From Candidatus Soleaferrea massiliensis AP7 (lineage in GTDB: Bacteria > Bacillota > Clostridia > Oscillospirales > Ruminococcaceae), in the NCBI RefSeq assembly GCF_000820765.1, contig NZ_CCYH01000038.1:62001-126000 (forward strand): a stretch of 64,000 nucleotides of DNA, read 5' to 3'. Of this stretch, positions 17,485 to 28,500 are shown piece by piece; the first letter of the stretch is position 1; each line of letters begins with the position of its first letter. Position numbers and translations under genes: made by a program. The notes below the pieces were generated by a model, which was not told the origin of the DNA, made no database searches, and was given only the letters and a program-made list of their open reading frames with translations.

Positions 17485-18782
17485 TATTGTTCCTCCTCCT
17501 GCTCATTCGGGTTCTTCACGCTTTTGGACATCTCGTCAAGCTTCTGTTTGATGAGATCAATATCGCCTTCATCCTCCTCCGACGTTTCATCGGTGGTTTC
17601 GGCGGGATTGTTTTCCGGGAAGCTGTCCGCCGGATTCTCCCGTGCCGCTTCTTCCGGCAAAGGTTCACTCGGCGTCATGCTGTCATTGCTTCCATCCGAT
17701 CCTTGGACTGACGGCTCATCCGCTTCCCCAATCGGTTCTTCCGTTACCGCCGCATCCTGGATCTTTGCATCCTCCTGTTCAGGCGAAAGCGGTTCTTCCT
17801 GTTGTTCGCCTATCTCACGCGAATCCGCATGCTGGGAAGCGGCCGCAGAACGGGCTTTTTTCTTCCTGCCCGCTTTGTCTGCGGCGCGGCGCTCGATGGA
17901 CGCTTCGGTGTTGACATACAATTTAAGGTATTCCGGATCGTTCTTTTTCTTGATTTTGACACGGATGACAATCCAGATCACAATGGCCGTCAGCGCGAAC
18001 ACCGCCGCCAGAATCTGCGAGATGCGCACCGAACCGAGCATCAGGCTGTCGGTGCGCATGCCCTCAATCAGGCAGCGTCCCAAGCCGTACCATGCCGAAT
18101 AGATCAGAAGCAGCTCGCCGTCAAACCGGCGGTGCTTCAGATAGAAGAACAGGATCAGAAAGCCGATCACGCAGACCAGTGATTCATATAAGAAGGTCGG
18201 ATGCACCGGCTCCATCGGATGGATGTCCATGCCGTTTCGGGTCAGTTCTTCCAGATGGGAACTCAGATAGGTCTGGATGCGCGCGCTGGTCATGCCCCAG
18301 GGCAGATCGGTGTTGGTGCCGAAGGCCTCCATGTTGACAAAGTTGCCCCATCTGCCGATGGCCTGTCCGATAAACAGTCCGCCGACGGCGAGGTCCGCAA
18401 ACGGCAGGAACTTGATCTTTTTGATCTTGCACATGAGAAGCGCCACCAGGAAGCCGCCGATGATGCCGCCGTAGATGGCAAGCCCGCCTCCCCTGATGTT
18501 AAAGATGGCCCCGAGATTCTGGCTGTAGTAATCCCAGCTGAAGATGACGTAGTAAAGCCGCGCGCCGACCACGCCGCCGACCACCGCGCCGATTAGGACG
18601 TCCAGAAAGTCGTTCTGGGCAAGGCCGAATTTGTCAATGCGGCGGTAGGTGTAGATGAACGCAAGCAGAAAGCCGACCGCGATAATCGCACCGTACCACT
18701 TGATCTCCAGCGGGCCGATATGTAGCATCGTTTCATTGAGCTTAAAAGACAGATCTAAATTTGGAAAATAAAGTGTACCCAT
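17484..18782 (-). CDS. lgt: prolipoprotein diacylglyceryl transferase with acidic C-terminal tail
   Basis: Lgt transfers diacylglyceryl from phosphatidylglycerol to the lipobox cysteine of prelipoproteins in the membrane. Seven membrane segments fill residues 1-285. The signature [13 protein letters not shown] (about 143-155) and [18 protein letters not shown] at the start are intact. The typical length is 260-290; this one has 432 residues. The extra 145 (from about 290) are hydrophilic and strongly acidic (clusters of EE, PEE and DET). A basic patch ([16 protein letters not shown]) precedes it and a short helical end ([15 protein letters not shown]) follows. The tail is presumably cytoplasmic and its role is unknown. 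Upstream, 109 nt separate it from the M16 gene; a hairpin of about 35 nt (18,835-18,870) without a T-run lies there. Confidence 0.95.
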   Translation of the reverse strand: MGTLYFPNLDLSFKLNETMLHIGPLEIKWYGAIIAVGFLLAFIYTYRRIDKFGLAQNDFLDVLIGAVVGGVVGARLYYVIFSWDYYSQNLGAIFNIRGGGLAIYGGIIGGFLVALLMCKIKKIKFLPFADLAVGGLFIGQAIGRWGNFVNMEAFGTNTDLPWGMTSARIQTYLSSHLEELTRNGMDIHPMEPVHPTFLYESLVCVIGFLILFFYLKHRRFDGELLLIYSAWYGLGRCLIEGMRTDSLMLGSVRISQILAAVFALTAIVIWIVIRVKIKKKNDPEYLKLYVNTEASIERRAADKAGRKKKARSAAASQHADSREIGEQQEEPLSPEQEDAKIQDAAVTEEPIGEADEPSVQGSDGSNDSMTPSEPLPEEAARENPADSFPENNPAETTDETSEEDEGDIDLIKQKLDEMSKSVKNPNEQEEEQ

Positions 18783-18891
18783 TTAAAACCTAGTCCTTTC
18801 TGTTGATGTGTTGATATCCATGACGGGTTCTGTCCATGCGGCCCGCCAAAGGGCAGGCCGGCAGGACAGCATCCGTCCGATGGGCAAATGG

Positions 18892-20172
18892 TTATTCTTC
18901 TGCCGCCTCGACAATCGAAAGGGCGCATTTCTGAGGATCCAGAGAGCTTCTGAGCAGCTCGTTCATCTGCTCGAGCGTGCAGTCCGCGATGAAGTCCAGC
19001 ACATCGTAGCTCTGAATGCCCGAAAAGTGCGACAGAAGCATCAGCGACGCGACCGACTCGACGTTGTTGAGACTGCGCACCTGCCGGCCGTAAGCCGCCT
19101 TTTTGCAGCGCCCGAAGGCCGCCGGGTCAATGCCGTCCCGTTTGAGCTGCGCAATGTAGCCCAAAAGCTGTTCCTTGACGGCGTGCGGGTCGCGGGATTC
19201 CCCCGCGAAGAAGTTCACGATGTAGTCGCGGCCGCCCATGACCTCGCTGGCAAACACCGCGTTGATGAGTCCCTCGTCGTACAGCTTGCGGTAGATCGGC
19301 GAGGTCTCCCCTGCCACGATCTCCAAAAGCAGCTCGTAGAGCACCTGCGCTTTGGTGTTGTAGACGACGTCGCCCGCCTTCTCCTTAAATCCGAGATAGA
19401 ACAGCGGCGCGGCGACCGGCAAATTCTGTACAACCTCCGACTTGACGATGCTGTCCGGCTCCTTCACTTCGCCGCGGTCAATCGTGATCGGTTCGGCGGG
19501 CTTTAGGATTTTATCGGCGAGCTCCAGCACCGTATCCACCTCGAAGTTTCCGGCGATGGACAGCACCATATTGTTCAAGTTGTAGAAGGTATTGTAGCAG
19601 CGGTACAGAAGCTTCGCGTCGATCTTGGCGATCGACGCCTTGGTGCCGGCGATGTCCACCCGCACCGGATGGTTGTGGTACAGCGCGCCGAGCAGGTTGA
19701 AATACACCCGCCACTGCGGATCGTCGTCATACATGCTGATCTCCTGCCCGATGATGCCCTGTTCCTTCTGCACGGTCTCCTCGGTGAAATACGGGGAGGT
19801 CACGAAATTCAGCAGGATTTCCAGCGACGCCTCGAAGTTCTCAGCGGCCGAGAACAGGTAGCAGGTCTTATCGAACGAGGTGTAGGCGTTTGCGCTCGCG
19901 CCGGTCTTCGCATACTTCGAAAACGCGTCGCCGTCCTCGCTTTCAAACAATTTATGTTCCAAAAAGTGCGCGATGCCCTCCGGCACCGTTACGAAAGCTT
20001 CCTCTTTATCGGTTTTAAAGCAACAGTCCACCGAGCCGTAATTTGTGCCGAACAGCGCGTAGGCGCTGTTGTAGCCCTTCATCGGGCAAAGCAGGATGGT
20101 AAGCCCGGTCGGATGCTTGATTTCCAGATACTCGTCCCCGATTCGCGCGCTTTTGATGATCTTCTTCTCCAT
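18892..20172 (-). CDS. M16-family zinc peptidase (YmfH-like), catalytic
   Basis: A 426-residue M16 (pitrilysin/insulinase) protein. The inverted zinc motif is intact: HFLEH at residues 69-73, with the downstream Glu region in VQKEQGIIGQEISMYDD. It is followed by the middle domain GNFEVDTVLELADKIL and the C-terminal half characteristic of YmfH. It probably cleaves small peptides in the cytoplasm together with the preceding gene product, 2 nt upstream, which has lost the motif. The natural substrate is unknown. In Bacillus such pairs process peptides including signalling peptides; that is an analogy only. Confidence 0.9.
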   Translation of the reverse strand: MEKKIIKSARIGDEYLEIKHPTGLTILLCPMKGYNSAYALFGTNYGSVDCCFKTDKEEAFVTVPEGIAHFLEHKLFESEDGDAFSKYAKTGASANAYTSFDKTCYLFSAAENFEASLEILLNFVTSPYFTEETVQKEQGIIGQEISMYDDDPQWRVYFNLLGALYHNHPVRVDIAGTKASIAKIDAKLLYRCYNTFYNLNNMVLSIAGNFEVDTVLELADKILKPAEPITIDRGEVKEPDSIVKSEVVQNLPVAAPLFYLGFKEKAGDVVYNTKAQVLYELLLEIVAGETSPIYRKLYDEGLINAVFASEVMGGRDYIVNFFAGESRDPHAVKEQLLGYIAQLKRDGIDPAAFGRCKKAAYGRQVRSLNNVESVASLMLLSHFSGIQSYDVLDFIADCTLEQMNELLRSSLDPQKCALSIVEAAEE

Positions 20173-20174
20173 GA

Positions 20175-21443
20175 TTACGCCTCCTCCTTTGCAGTCAGGA
20201 AATAGACCGTGTCGAGCAGCATATGGTTCGCGGCGTCGATCACATCCTGCCGCGTGACCTTGCTGACGCGCTCGATCTGCTCGGCTGGGGAACAGGATGT
20301 GCCCAGCATGATCTGGGTCAAATACCAGTTCTCCAGTCCGCCGAGGGAATCCTCCACGGTCCTGAGCGCATTGATCAGGCTTAAGAAGGTGTTCTGCAGT
20401 TCCTCTTCGGTAAAGTCCCCGCGCTTCATGACCTCAAACTGCTCGAGGATGGCTTCTCTGGCCTTTTGTTCGTTTTCAATCTCGACGCCGCTGTCCACCA
20501 GCATCAGGCTGTTGACCTTGTCATAGCGGGCGGCGCAGTAGTAGCAGAGGCTCAGCTTCTCGCGCACGTTCAGGAACAGCCGCGAGAACGGCGTTCCGCC
20601 GTACAGCGCGCACATGACCTGCGCGGCGTTCTGCTTCTCCTGGGAATCCATCTCCTGTCCCTTGAAGCCGAGCACCAGCTTGCCCTGCGTGACCTCCATC
20701 GGCTCGGTCACCTGTTTGAGGTTTTTCACCGAGGTGTCCGGCTTCTGCACCTCGAATGGACGGTCCTCTCGCTGCACATCCGCAAAGGCGCTTCGGAAAA
20801 CCTCCATGACCGCGCCGCTGTCGCCTGAACCGATGAACAGGATTTCTATCCGCGCGGTTTTGATGACCTGACGGTACGCGTCGGTGCACATCTGCGCGGT
20901 CAGCGCCTGCGCGCCCTCGACCGTGCCGTACTTGCCGATGCCGAACGGCTGTCCCTCGCACAAAATCGACGTGCAGCGGTTCAGCGCATAGATGCGTTTT
21001 TCGTTGATTTCGGCTTCAATTGTGTCAATCAGGAACTGCTTTTCCAGTTCCAGGTCCTTCTGCGGAAACTGTCCGTTTTCAAAGTGCGGCTCCAGCGTCA
21101 GATCGCAGAGCAGCTTCGCGCATTCGGACGCGACGGCTTCCCCGCCGATTGAAAAGCGGTCGTCCAGGCTCTGGATGCTCAGGTTCAAAATCTGGCAGCT
21201 GCCGGATTTCTTGACGTCCGCGTCCAGCGAAGCGCCGTAGAGCTCCGCAAGCCTCTGGTTGAGCAGTGTGAAGTCGGGCAGCTTCTTCGAGCCCTTGCGC
21301 ATCAGGAACGGCAGGATGGCCTGGCTGGAAACCGTATCCTCCCGTAAAGGCATCATCAGGTTGACCGAAATCCGGTTGGACTTGAACTTCGGGTCGGTGA
21401 TGCCGCTGAAATAAATATTTTCATAGAGTTTTTGTCTGATCAA
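20175..21443 (-). CDS. M16-family peptidase-like partner (YmfF-like), no zinc motif
   Basis: A 422-residue M16-fold protein. At the position of HxxEH it has AILPFLMRKGSKKLPDFTLL, so the zinc ligands are missing and it should be non-catalytic. The remaining fold signatures are kept (LAELYGASLDADVKKSG; SLCYYCAARYDKVNSLM; LGGLENWYLTQIMLG). It is immediately followed by the active M16 gene. Together they form the active/inactive heterodimer seen in many two-subunit M16 systems. The start is ATG at 21,443. Confidence 0.88.
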   Translation of the reverse strand: MIRQKLYENIYFSGITDPKFKSNRISVNLMMPLREDTVSSQAILPFLMRKGSKKLPDFTLLNQRLAELYGASLDADVKKSGSCQILNLSIQSLDDRFSIGGEAVASECAKLLCDLTLEPHFENGQFPQKDLELEKQFLIDTIEAEINEKRIYALNRCTSILCEGQPFGIGKYGTVEGAQALTAQMCTDAYRQVIKTARIEILFIGSGDSGAVMEVFRSAFADVQREDRPFEVQKPDTSVKNLKQVTEPMEVTQGKLVLGFKGQEMDSQEKQNAAQVMCALYGGTPFSRLFLNVREKLSLCYYCAARYDKVNSLMLVDSGVEIENEQKAREAILEQFEVMKRGDFTEEELQNTFLSLINALRTVEDSLGGLENWYLTQIMLGTSCSPAEQIERVSKVTRQDVIDAANHMLLDTVYFLTAKEEA

Positions 21444-21599
21444 TGATTTCTATCTCCTTTTCAATTTATGTAAATGAAGAGACGATGCAGTTCTTGCTTT
21501 CCTGTGTCTGCAGACGGCGCCGCCGTTATCAACGGCAGACAGCTATTTCCGCATACGGGAAATTTCTATAAAAGGATTTTTGGTATCATTAGACTGGTC

Positions 21600-22300
21600 A
21601 TTCCGCTGCGGTTCAGCGGCCTTATTGTGTTTGCCAAGTGTAATACTTGAAGGCGTGATCATTGTGCCACTACAGTACAGCAGCTTTGGCGTGCTTACCA
21701 AGAAATCTTGGCCTAGCGACGGTTGTTCCGCTGTGGCTCAGCGTTTCTACTATGTTTGCCAATTGACCTTGGCATTGTGGTCGTTACTTCTTTGCCGGCC
21801 AAAGAAGTAACCAAGAAAGGCCGTTCAAGGGGGCCATGCAGTGTGCCGCTCCTAGCCAGATGGCCCCCTTGAAAATCCCCTCTGATATCCCTTTTTCCGC
21901 TTCGGCCATCTGCGGACGGCGTTTTGCTTTGGTCAAGGTGGCTGAATGGCTGGCAGCGGACGCTAACGTTCCCTGTGACAGTCTTTCCCGGTACCCCGAT
22001 TCCCGCAGCTGCTGCGTTAATAATTCCTAGGCCAGAAAACGCCGCAGGCGATTGCTCCACCACAGGCGGCAGACACTAACGCTCCCTACGACAGTCTATC
22101 CCAGTACCCTAATTTCTGCAGCTACTGCGTTAATAACTCCTAGACTGGAGAACGCTGTAAGCGATTGCTTCACCGCAGGCGGCAGACACTAACGCTCCCT
22201 ACGATAGTCTATCCCAGCACCCTAATTTCTGCAGCTACTGCGTTAATAATTTCTAGGCCGAAGAACGCCGTAGTCGATTACCCCACCGCAGGTGGTTCCT
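21600..22300. repeat. repeat-rich intergenic region, copy 2 of the dispersed repeat
   Basis: This 1.1-kb gap (21,444-22,537) has no gene. It holds a second copy of the 84-470 repeat (best match 21,750-21,970). The opening GTGTTTGCCAAG-type block occurs again in diverged form near 21,627, 21,690 and 21,750, so the element seems internally duplicated. The tandem array (see separate entry) follows it. No transposase, terminal inverted repeats or RNA gene were recognised. Confidence 0.65.
21952..22292. repeat. three-copy tandem repeat of about 113-116 bp
   Basis: Units begin at 21,952, 22,068 and 22,181, each starting GGCAG with CTAACG near the start. Each continues through a CAGTCT/AGTCTATCCC block, CTGCAGCTACTGCGTTAATAA (or close) and a CGCAGGC end. 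Units 2 and 3 are nearly identical, unit 1 is diverged. The first part of unit 1 is also the end of the dispersed repeat at 84-470. Confidence 0.75.
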
Positions 22301-22351
22301 CAACCGTAGAACGGCGCAACTGTCGTTATGCAGCGGTTTTCCGGCAACCTG

Positions 22352-22390
22352 CCGCTGGCTTTTGAAACAAAAGCCAGCGGACTTTTTCTT
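22352..22390. terminator. hairpin with T-rich tail on the plus strand
   Basis: Perfect 13-bp arms CCGCTGGCTTTTG and CAAAAGCCAGCGG with a 3-nt loop, followed on the plus strand by CTTTTTCTTC. It lies 150 nt past the glucan synthase stop (minus strand), where the T-tail is poor. It may end transcription from either side. Confidence 0.45.
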
Positions 22391-22537
22391 CTGACTTCCA
22401 CCCTCTACGGATGCTGAACGGCCGGTTTGGTCAGGAACAGCGGCTGATCTCTGCAAATATTCTTGCCGCGAATGATCGTTTTAATTATAGCAATGTTTGG
22501 TGAAAAATGCTATTGGTTTCGCAAAAATTTTATAAAT

Positions 22538-25500
22538 TTACGCGATCTGCAGTTCCACTGTATGCTTTCCTCCATCCAGATGAACGGTTGAAACCTCTTT
22601 GCCGTCCACTTCCAGCCTGTATGCGCCGCCTCTGCGGACTGAAACATCCAGCTGGGTGCCGTCCAGCGTCAGCTGCATGCGAAAACCGTCCCAGCTGCTT
22701 GGGATGCGCGGCGAAAGCTCGAGTACATCGCCTTTTTTATATACACCCAGCAGCGATTCCACGGCGGTCCGGTAGTACCAGCCAGCCGAACCGGTGTAGA
22801 TGCTCCATCCGCCGCGGCCATAGTAATCCCTGCCGGTGTAGATATCCGCCGCGATGTAGTACGGCTCCAGCTTATACCGCTCAGCAAGCTCCTGATTGCT
22901 GCAGCGATAGGCCGGATTCAGGATCTGCAACAGCTGATAGCCCTTGTCGCAGTCCCCGTTTTCCAGCAGCGCCATCGCGAACCAGATCGCGCCGTGGGTA
23001 TACTGCCCGCCGTTTTCGCGCACGCCCTTCGGATAGGCTTTGACATATCCGGGATCCTTATCGCTCTTATCAAACGCTTCTGTGAACAGCTTGACAACCC
23101 GGCCCTTCTCATCGACCAGATACCGCCAGGCATTCGACAGCGCCGTGTTCACCCGCTCCCTGTCCGGCATACCGCACAGCACCGCAAAGCTCTGCGGCAG
23201 CGAATCGATCTTGCATTCGGTGTCCTCATGCGTGCCCATCTTGGACAGGTCGTCGTAGAAGGCCCGCAGATACCAGTCGCCGTCCCAGGCGTTTTCATCG
23301 ATGTTACGGCGCAGCTTTTCAGCATCCTCGCGGAGTTTTTCCGCCCTTTCACTGTCCGAACGCCGCTCGCACAGCGCGCTGAAACGCTCCAGCACAATCA
23401 CTAAGAACATCGCCAGCCAGACGCTTTGGCCGCGTCCTCCCGCGCCGACCGTGTTGTAGCCGTCGTTCCAGTCGCCGCTTCCCATCAGCGGAAGGCCGTA
23501 TTCGCCCAGCCGCATCGCGTGATCGATGGCGCGCAGGCAATGCTCGTAGACGCTGCCCTTCCTCGGCGCAATGCCCGGCTCCAGATAGAGCTCATGCTCG
23601 TGCTCTTTTAGCACCGGCGCGCTCAGGTAGCGCGTCTCGATATCCAGGATGCCGCTGTCCCCGGTCTTCTCGACATACTCGCAGACCGCGTACGGCAGCC
23701 ACAGCAGATCGTCGCTGTACCGCGTGCGCACGCCCTTCAGCCCGCCCGCGTTTTTCGGCAGGATGTGCCACCAGTGCATCACATCCCCTTCCTCGAACTG
23801 CACGGCCGCACAGCGCAGAATCTGCCGCTTCGCCCACTTTGGATCGATTAAGAGATAGCTTGTGACATCCTGCAGCTGGTCGCGGAAGCCGTACGCGCCG
23901 CCGGCCTGGTAGAAGCCGATGCGCGCCATCACACGCGCGCCCAGCGTCTGCCATGGAAGCCAGGTGTTGACCAGATGGTCGAGGTACGCGTCCGGCGTCT
24001 GAATCCGGATGCGGTTCTTGTCCGCTTCGGGCTTTGGAAGCGGAAGTTCTGCCAACTGCGCGGCCGACCGCTCGGTCATACCGTAGGACAGGACGAACCG
24101 TACCTTCTCCTTGCGCCTCGGCGGCAGCTCGATGCCGGTCACCAGCGCGCCGCAGAGATCCGCGCAGGGCGCCGCCGCGCTTTTCTCCCAATCTCCGTTC
24201 AGGAAGCCCACCCGGTCGCAGATGGCGCGGACCTCCTGCCGGTCGCAGGAAAGCGCCATATGGCTCTTGACCGCCGTATTGAACGGATTGTGGAACAGCA
24301 GCTTCCCATCGCGGAACTGCGGGCTGATCAAGCGGGAATTCCGGCGGTTGACGCCCAGCACCGGTTCGGTGTAGTAGGCGCAGTCAAGCCGTATCTCCCG
24401 GTCGGTCGTGTTTTCAAACAGCACATCCACCTGCTTTGCACATCCTTTCCCCGGCACCGTGACCTTGACAGCGCAGCGCACGCCGCGCGCTTCCCCGGCG
24501 TAGAACGCGAAGTTCGGCTCAAACACCGCCGAGCTGCCGCTGATGAGATCGAAGGTCTCGTTTTTGATCTTCATGAGCAGCATCTCGCCTTTATTGTCAC
24601 TGATGACGTCGTTGTTCCAGGGCGTCAGCTTGTTTTCCCGGGAGTTGATCGCCCAGCTGCATCCCAGCGCCCTGTCCGATACCAGCGCGCCGAAGGTCGG
24701 GTTCGCCAGGATGTTGCAGAACGGCAGCACGGTCTTGCGGTCGGCATAGAACCGCTCATCTGCGAAGGTGCCGCCGTACACCGTCAGCCCCTCCTCTTCC
24801 CGCAGCAGCGGCTTGCTGTCAAGAACCTGCGCCGGATGGAACGGCACCGCCTCGGACGGCTCCTCCGGCTTTGCAGATACAATCATCACCGACTTTGCCA
24901 GCAGCAGGTTGTCAAGCGTTTCATCCATCTCCTGCCGGTAGATAAAAAAGATGCCGCCGCGGTGGTTCAGAATCTCCTTACAGCCGAACTGCTCGATCTT
25001 CTTCTGGAGCAGCGGGCCGATCTGCTCTTCCCAGTATGGGATGACCAGATCGAATTCCACCTTGTAAAGCCGCAGCCTTTTGAGCGCGAGCAGATAGCCC
25101 TCGAGCCGGTCGACATCCTCCTTCGAGCCGATCGGGGCCAGCACGATCGGCAGGTCGCCCGAAATGCCGTACGGCCACAGCGCGTGGTTGCTGAGCTGAT
25201 TTTTGCCGATCGCCTTCAAAATCTTCTCATCGTCGCAGTATGGATACAACAGCTTCGGCAGCAGCTTCACCGCCGTCCTGCCCTCCAGGCTGTCGGTGAA
25301 GATCGGGGACGGCGCATTGCGCTTCTCCTGCACGCTGCCCTGCTCGCGCAGCTTCAGGATTCTCGATATGGCCTCATCCCTCGTCTCGCCGCAGGCACTC
25401 AGGAAGGTCACTTCCTTCTGCGCCCCCGCGTTGATGGAAAGCTCCACCCGCAGCGCGCCGATGCAGTCCGGCGTACCAGTTCCGCCCTCGAAATCGAGGT

Positions 25501-28500
25501 CCGCAAAGTCCAGGATGCTTTGATAGCCGTTTTTCATCAGCTTATCGCGGCTGGTCTCGTAGTCGAAATCGATCTCCTCCAAGAATCCGACCGCCAGATA
25601 CTTCGCGTGCTTGCCGGACCGCATCTTTCTGGAAAACACCAGCGTCCTGGTCGAGCGGTCGTACCGCGCCTGCACAAACAGCTGTGAGAAGACCGGATGC
25701 GCGGCGTCGTCCTCGAACCGGATCAGGCTCGGCTCCAGATAGATCAGCAGCGCGGCGCGCTCCCGCTTCTGCTGCTTGTTGTGCACGACGATCTGCCGCT
25801 GCTCGGTCGCATACAGCGAGTGGACCGTACACTTCATCCCCGCTTCGAAATCCCGCGCGTTTGCCAGATATTCGACGCTGTCCTCGCTGAAGGTCGCCGA
25901 ATAAACGATGTCCTTGCGGTAGAACGGCGCACTGGTCACCGAGAATTTTTCCTTTTCGCTTGCCACAAACGCATAGATGCCCTTCGGCAGGCGTAGCGTG
26001 TCGGTCGTCGCCTTGGTCAGGTTGTCCTCGCCGACCGCCAGATAGGAGATGCCCGCGTCGGTGTAGAACGCGCTGAGCTGCCCGTTGGACAGGATGGTCG
26101 CGTGCCCGTTTACCGGCGACACCTCGTCATAGGTTTCGGACAATCCCGCCACACGGGCGTTCTTGTCCACGACATCCTTGCGCTTGATCTCCTCAAACAC
26201 AACGGTGTCCTTCGCAATCTTCTCCTCCAGCAGTTCCTTGGATGCCTGCATATCGTGATCTCTCATAAATCTCTCCTGCATGCGGTTGTGGAACAGGCAG
26301 TTGTCGATGCCCAGCAGGCTCATCCCGATGTGATGCGCCATATAGCTGCGGACAACCGATCCGTTTTTGCCCTGCCTGCGTCCGGTGGTGTAATCGACGG
26401 CCTCATAGAACCCATACGGCCCGACCGCGCCGCGTTCCTCCAGCAGCATCAGGTTTTTGTAGGAGGTCTGCGGGTTGAACGGCAGCGTCAGAAAGGTGGA
26501 ATAGGGGCTTACCACCAGCTCCTTGTCCAAATCCTGCTTGATGCCGAGCTTCTGCACGCCGTGCGCCTTGTACTGGTAGTTCATCGTCGCGTCGAAGGTG
26601 AAAAACGCGCTCTCGCTGATGCCCCACGGGATGCCCGTCCCCTTGACGCGCCGCTGCTGGCAGTAAATGCAGTAGCGCAGGGCTTCGTCCAGCAGGGATC
26701 CGCCGTAGGCCGGCAGCAGCAGATGCGGCATGAAATATTCGAACATCGTGCCGGTCCAGGAGACCGGGCCCGCGAACGAGCCGTCCTTGCTCATGACCCG
26801 GCTGAGCGTGCCCCAGTGCTTCTTCGAGGCCATCCGCTTGGCAACCGCAAAGTAGCTGGTCATGCGGGCCTCGCTCATCAGGAAATCGTAGTAGGACTTG
26901 CTGTATTCGTTCTTCTCCGTATCGAAGCCGATTGAAATCAGCTTGCGCTGCTTGTTGTAAAACCGCGACAGGTCGGTCTCATCGGCGATCTTACCGATGC
27001 GCTTCGCAAGCTCCCCGATCCGCATATCCTCGCCCGCGTAGTCCCGGATGCCCTCTTTGAGCGCCACCATGCAGCAGGCGAAGTTGCCGGAATCGACCGC
27101 CGAGACGAACGACGGCTGCAGCAGCGCGAGGGTCTTCGTATCGTACCAGTTGTAGAGGTTCCCATGCCATTTTTCCAGCCTGTCAATCGTGTCAAGGGTG
27201 TGGGAAAGCCTCGTGCACATCGAGGCGGTGTCGATGAAATCGAGATCGCGCGCGGCCAGGACGCTGAGCATGTACATGCCGATGTTGGTCGGCGAGGTGC
27301 GGTGCGCAATTTTGCGCACCGGGGTTTCCTGCATGTTGTCGGGCGGCAGGTAGTTGTCCCCCGCCGTGCAGTGGTCGCAGTAGAATTCCCACATCAGCGC
27401 GGCATAGGCGGTGATCTTCTCCTTCTGCTCGCTGTCCAGCTCGCTGACCTTGTTCCTCAGCTGATACGAGGAGATCATCACAAACGGCATCAGCAGCAGA
27501 AACAGCACGCCGAACAGGTTGACAAAGCCGTAGGGACTCACCAGCAGGATGAAAACGCCGGACAGCTCGCCGAGCAGATAGTGCCGAAACAGCGCGCCGA
27601 TGCTTCCCTTGCGCTTCTCCCCCTCGCTGGCGGTCATCCACTCGAGCAGCCGCTTCTTCGAAACGCACATCCGGTACAGGCTGCGGACGACCGCGTCGAG
27701 GTTCTTGATGGCGTGTGCCGGCAGCATGATGATGTTGAAGAGGGCCTGCAGCAGGTTTTCGACCGACAGCGGCAGAATGGCCGCATAGTATTTGCGTGAG
27801 AGCGAAAACATACCGCCGCTGGCCACTGCGCGCACAGCGGATAAAAGCTGCGCGAAGGTGACCGACAAAAACGCCGTGATGGTCAGCGCGGCCGCCGCAT
27901 ACTTGCCGGTAAACGGCGAGACGAGGATGGCCAAAAAGGCCAGAACCGGCACGACGCTGCGCCGCAGGTTGTCAAAGATTTTGTACCGGCTCAGCGGTGA
28001 AAAGCGGTTCGGCTCCCCGTCAACCCTGGAACCGAGATAGCGGATATTCTGCCAGTCGCCGCGAATCCAGCGGTGGAGCCGGGAAAGCCAGGAGGTCAGG
28101 TTGGACGGGAAGGAATCCACCAGCTCTACGTCCGATAAAAACGCCGTGCGCAGGTAGCAGCCCTCCAGGATATCATGGCTGAGCACCCGGTTTTCCGGGA
28201 ACCGCCGGTCGAGCAGCTCATAGAAGACATCCGCGTCGATCAGGCCCTTGCCGGAGAAGATGCTCTCCCCGAACAGGTCCTGATAGAATTCGCGGCTCTT
28301 GGTGTCGTAGGCCGTCGCGCCGCCGGTGCCCGCCATGACGATGGAGAACACCGTCTTCTTCGCGGAATCCAGGCTGGTCGCAATCTTCGGCACAAAGATG
28401 CCGTAGCCGCTTTTGACGACGCCGGCTTCATGGTCCACAATCGCCTTGTTGAGCGGGTGCAGCGCGGCCGCCACCATCTTGGAGGCGGTGTCCATCAAAA

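Noticed and set aside
21952..22292. CRISPR array
   Set aside because: Repeat units are 113-116 bp without unique spacers, and no cas genes are present.
23975..25687. Plus-strand open frame of 570 codons
   Set aside because: Antisense to the GC-rich glucan synthase gene, whose coding motifs are unambiguous.
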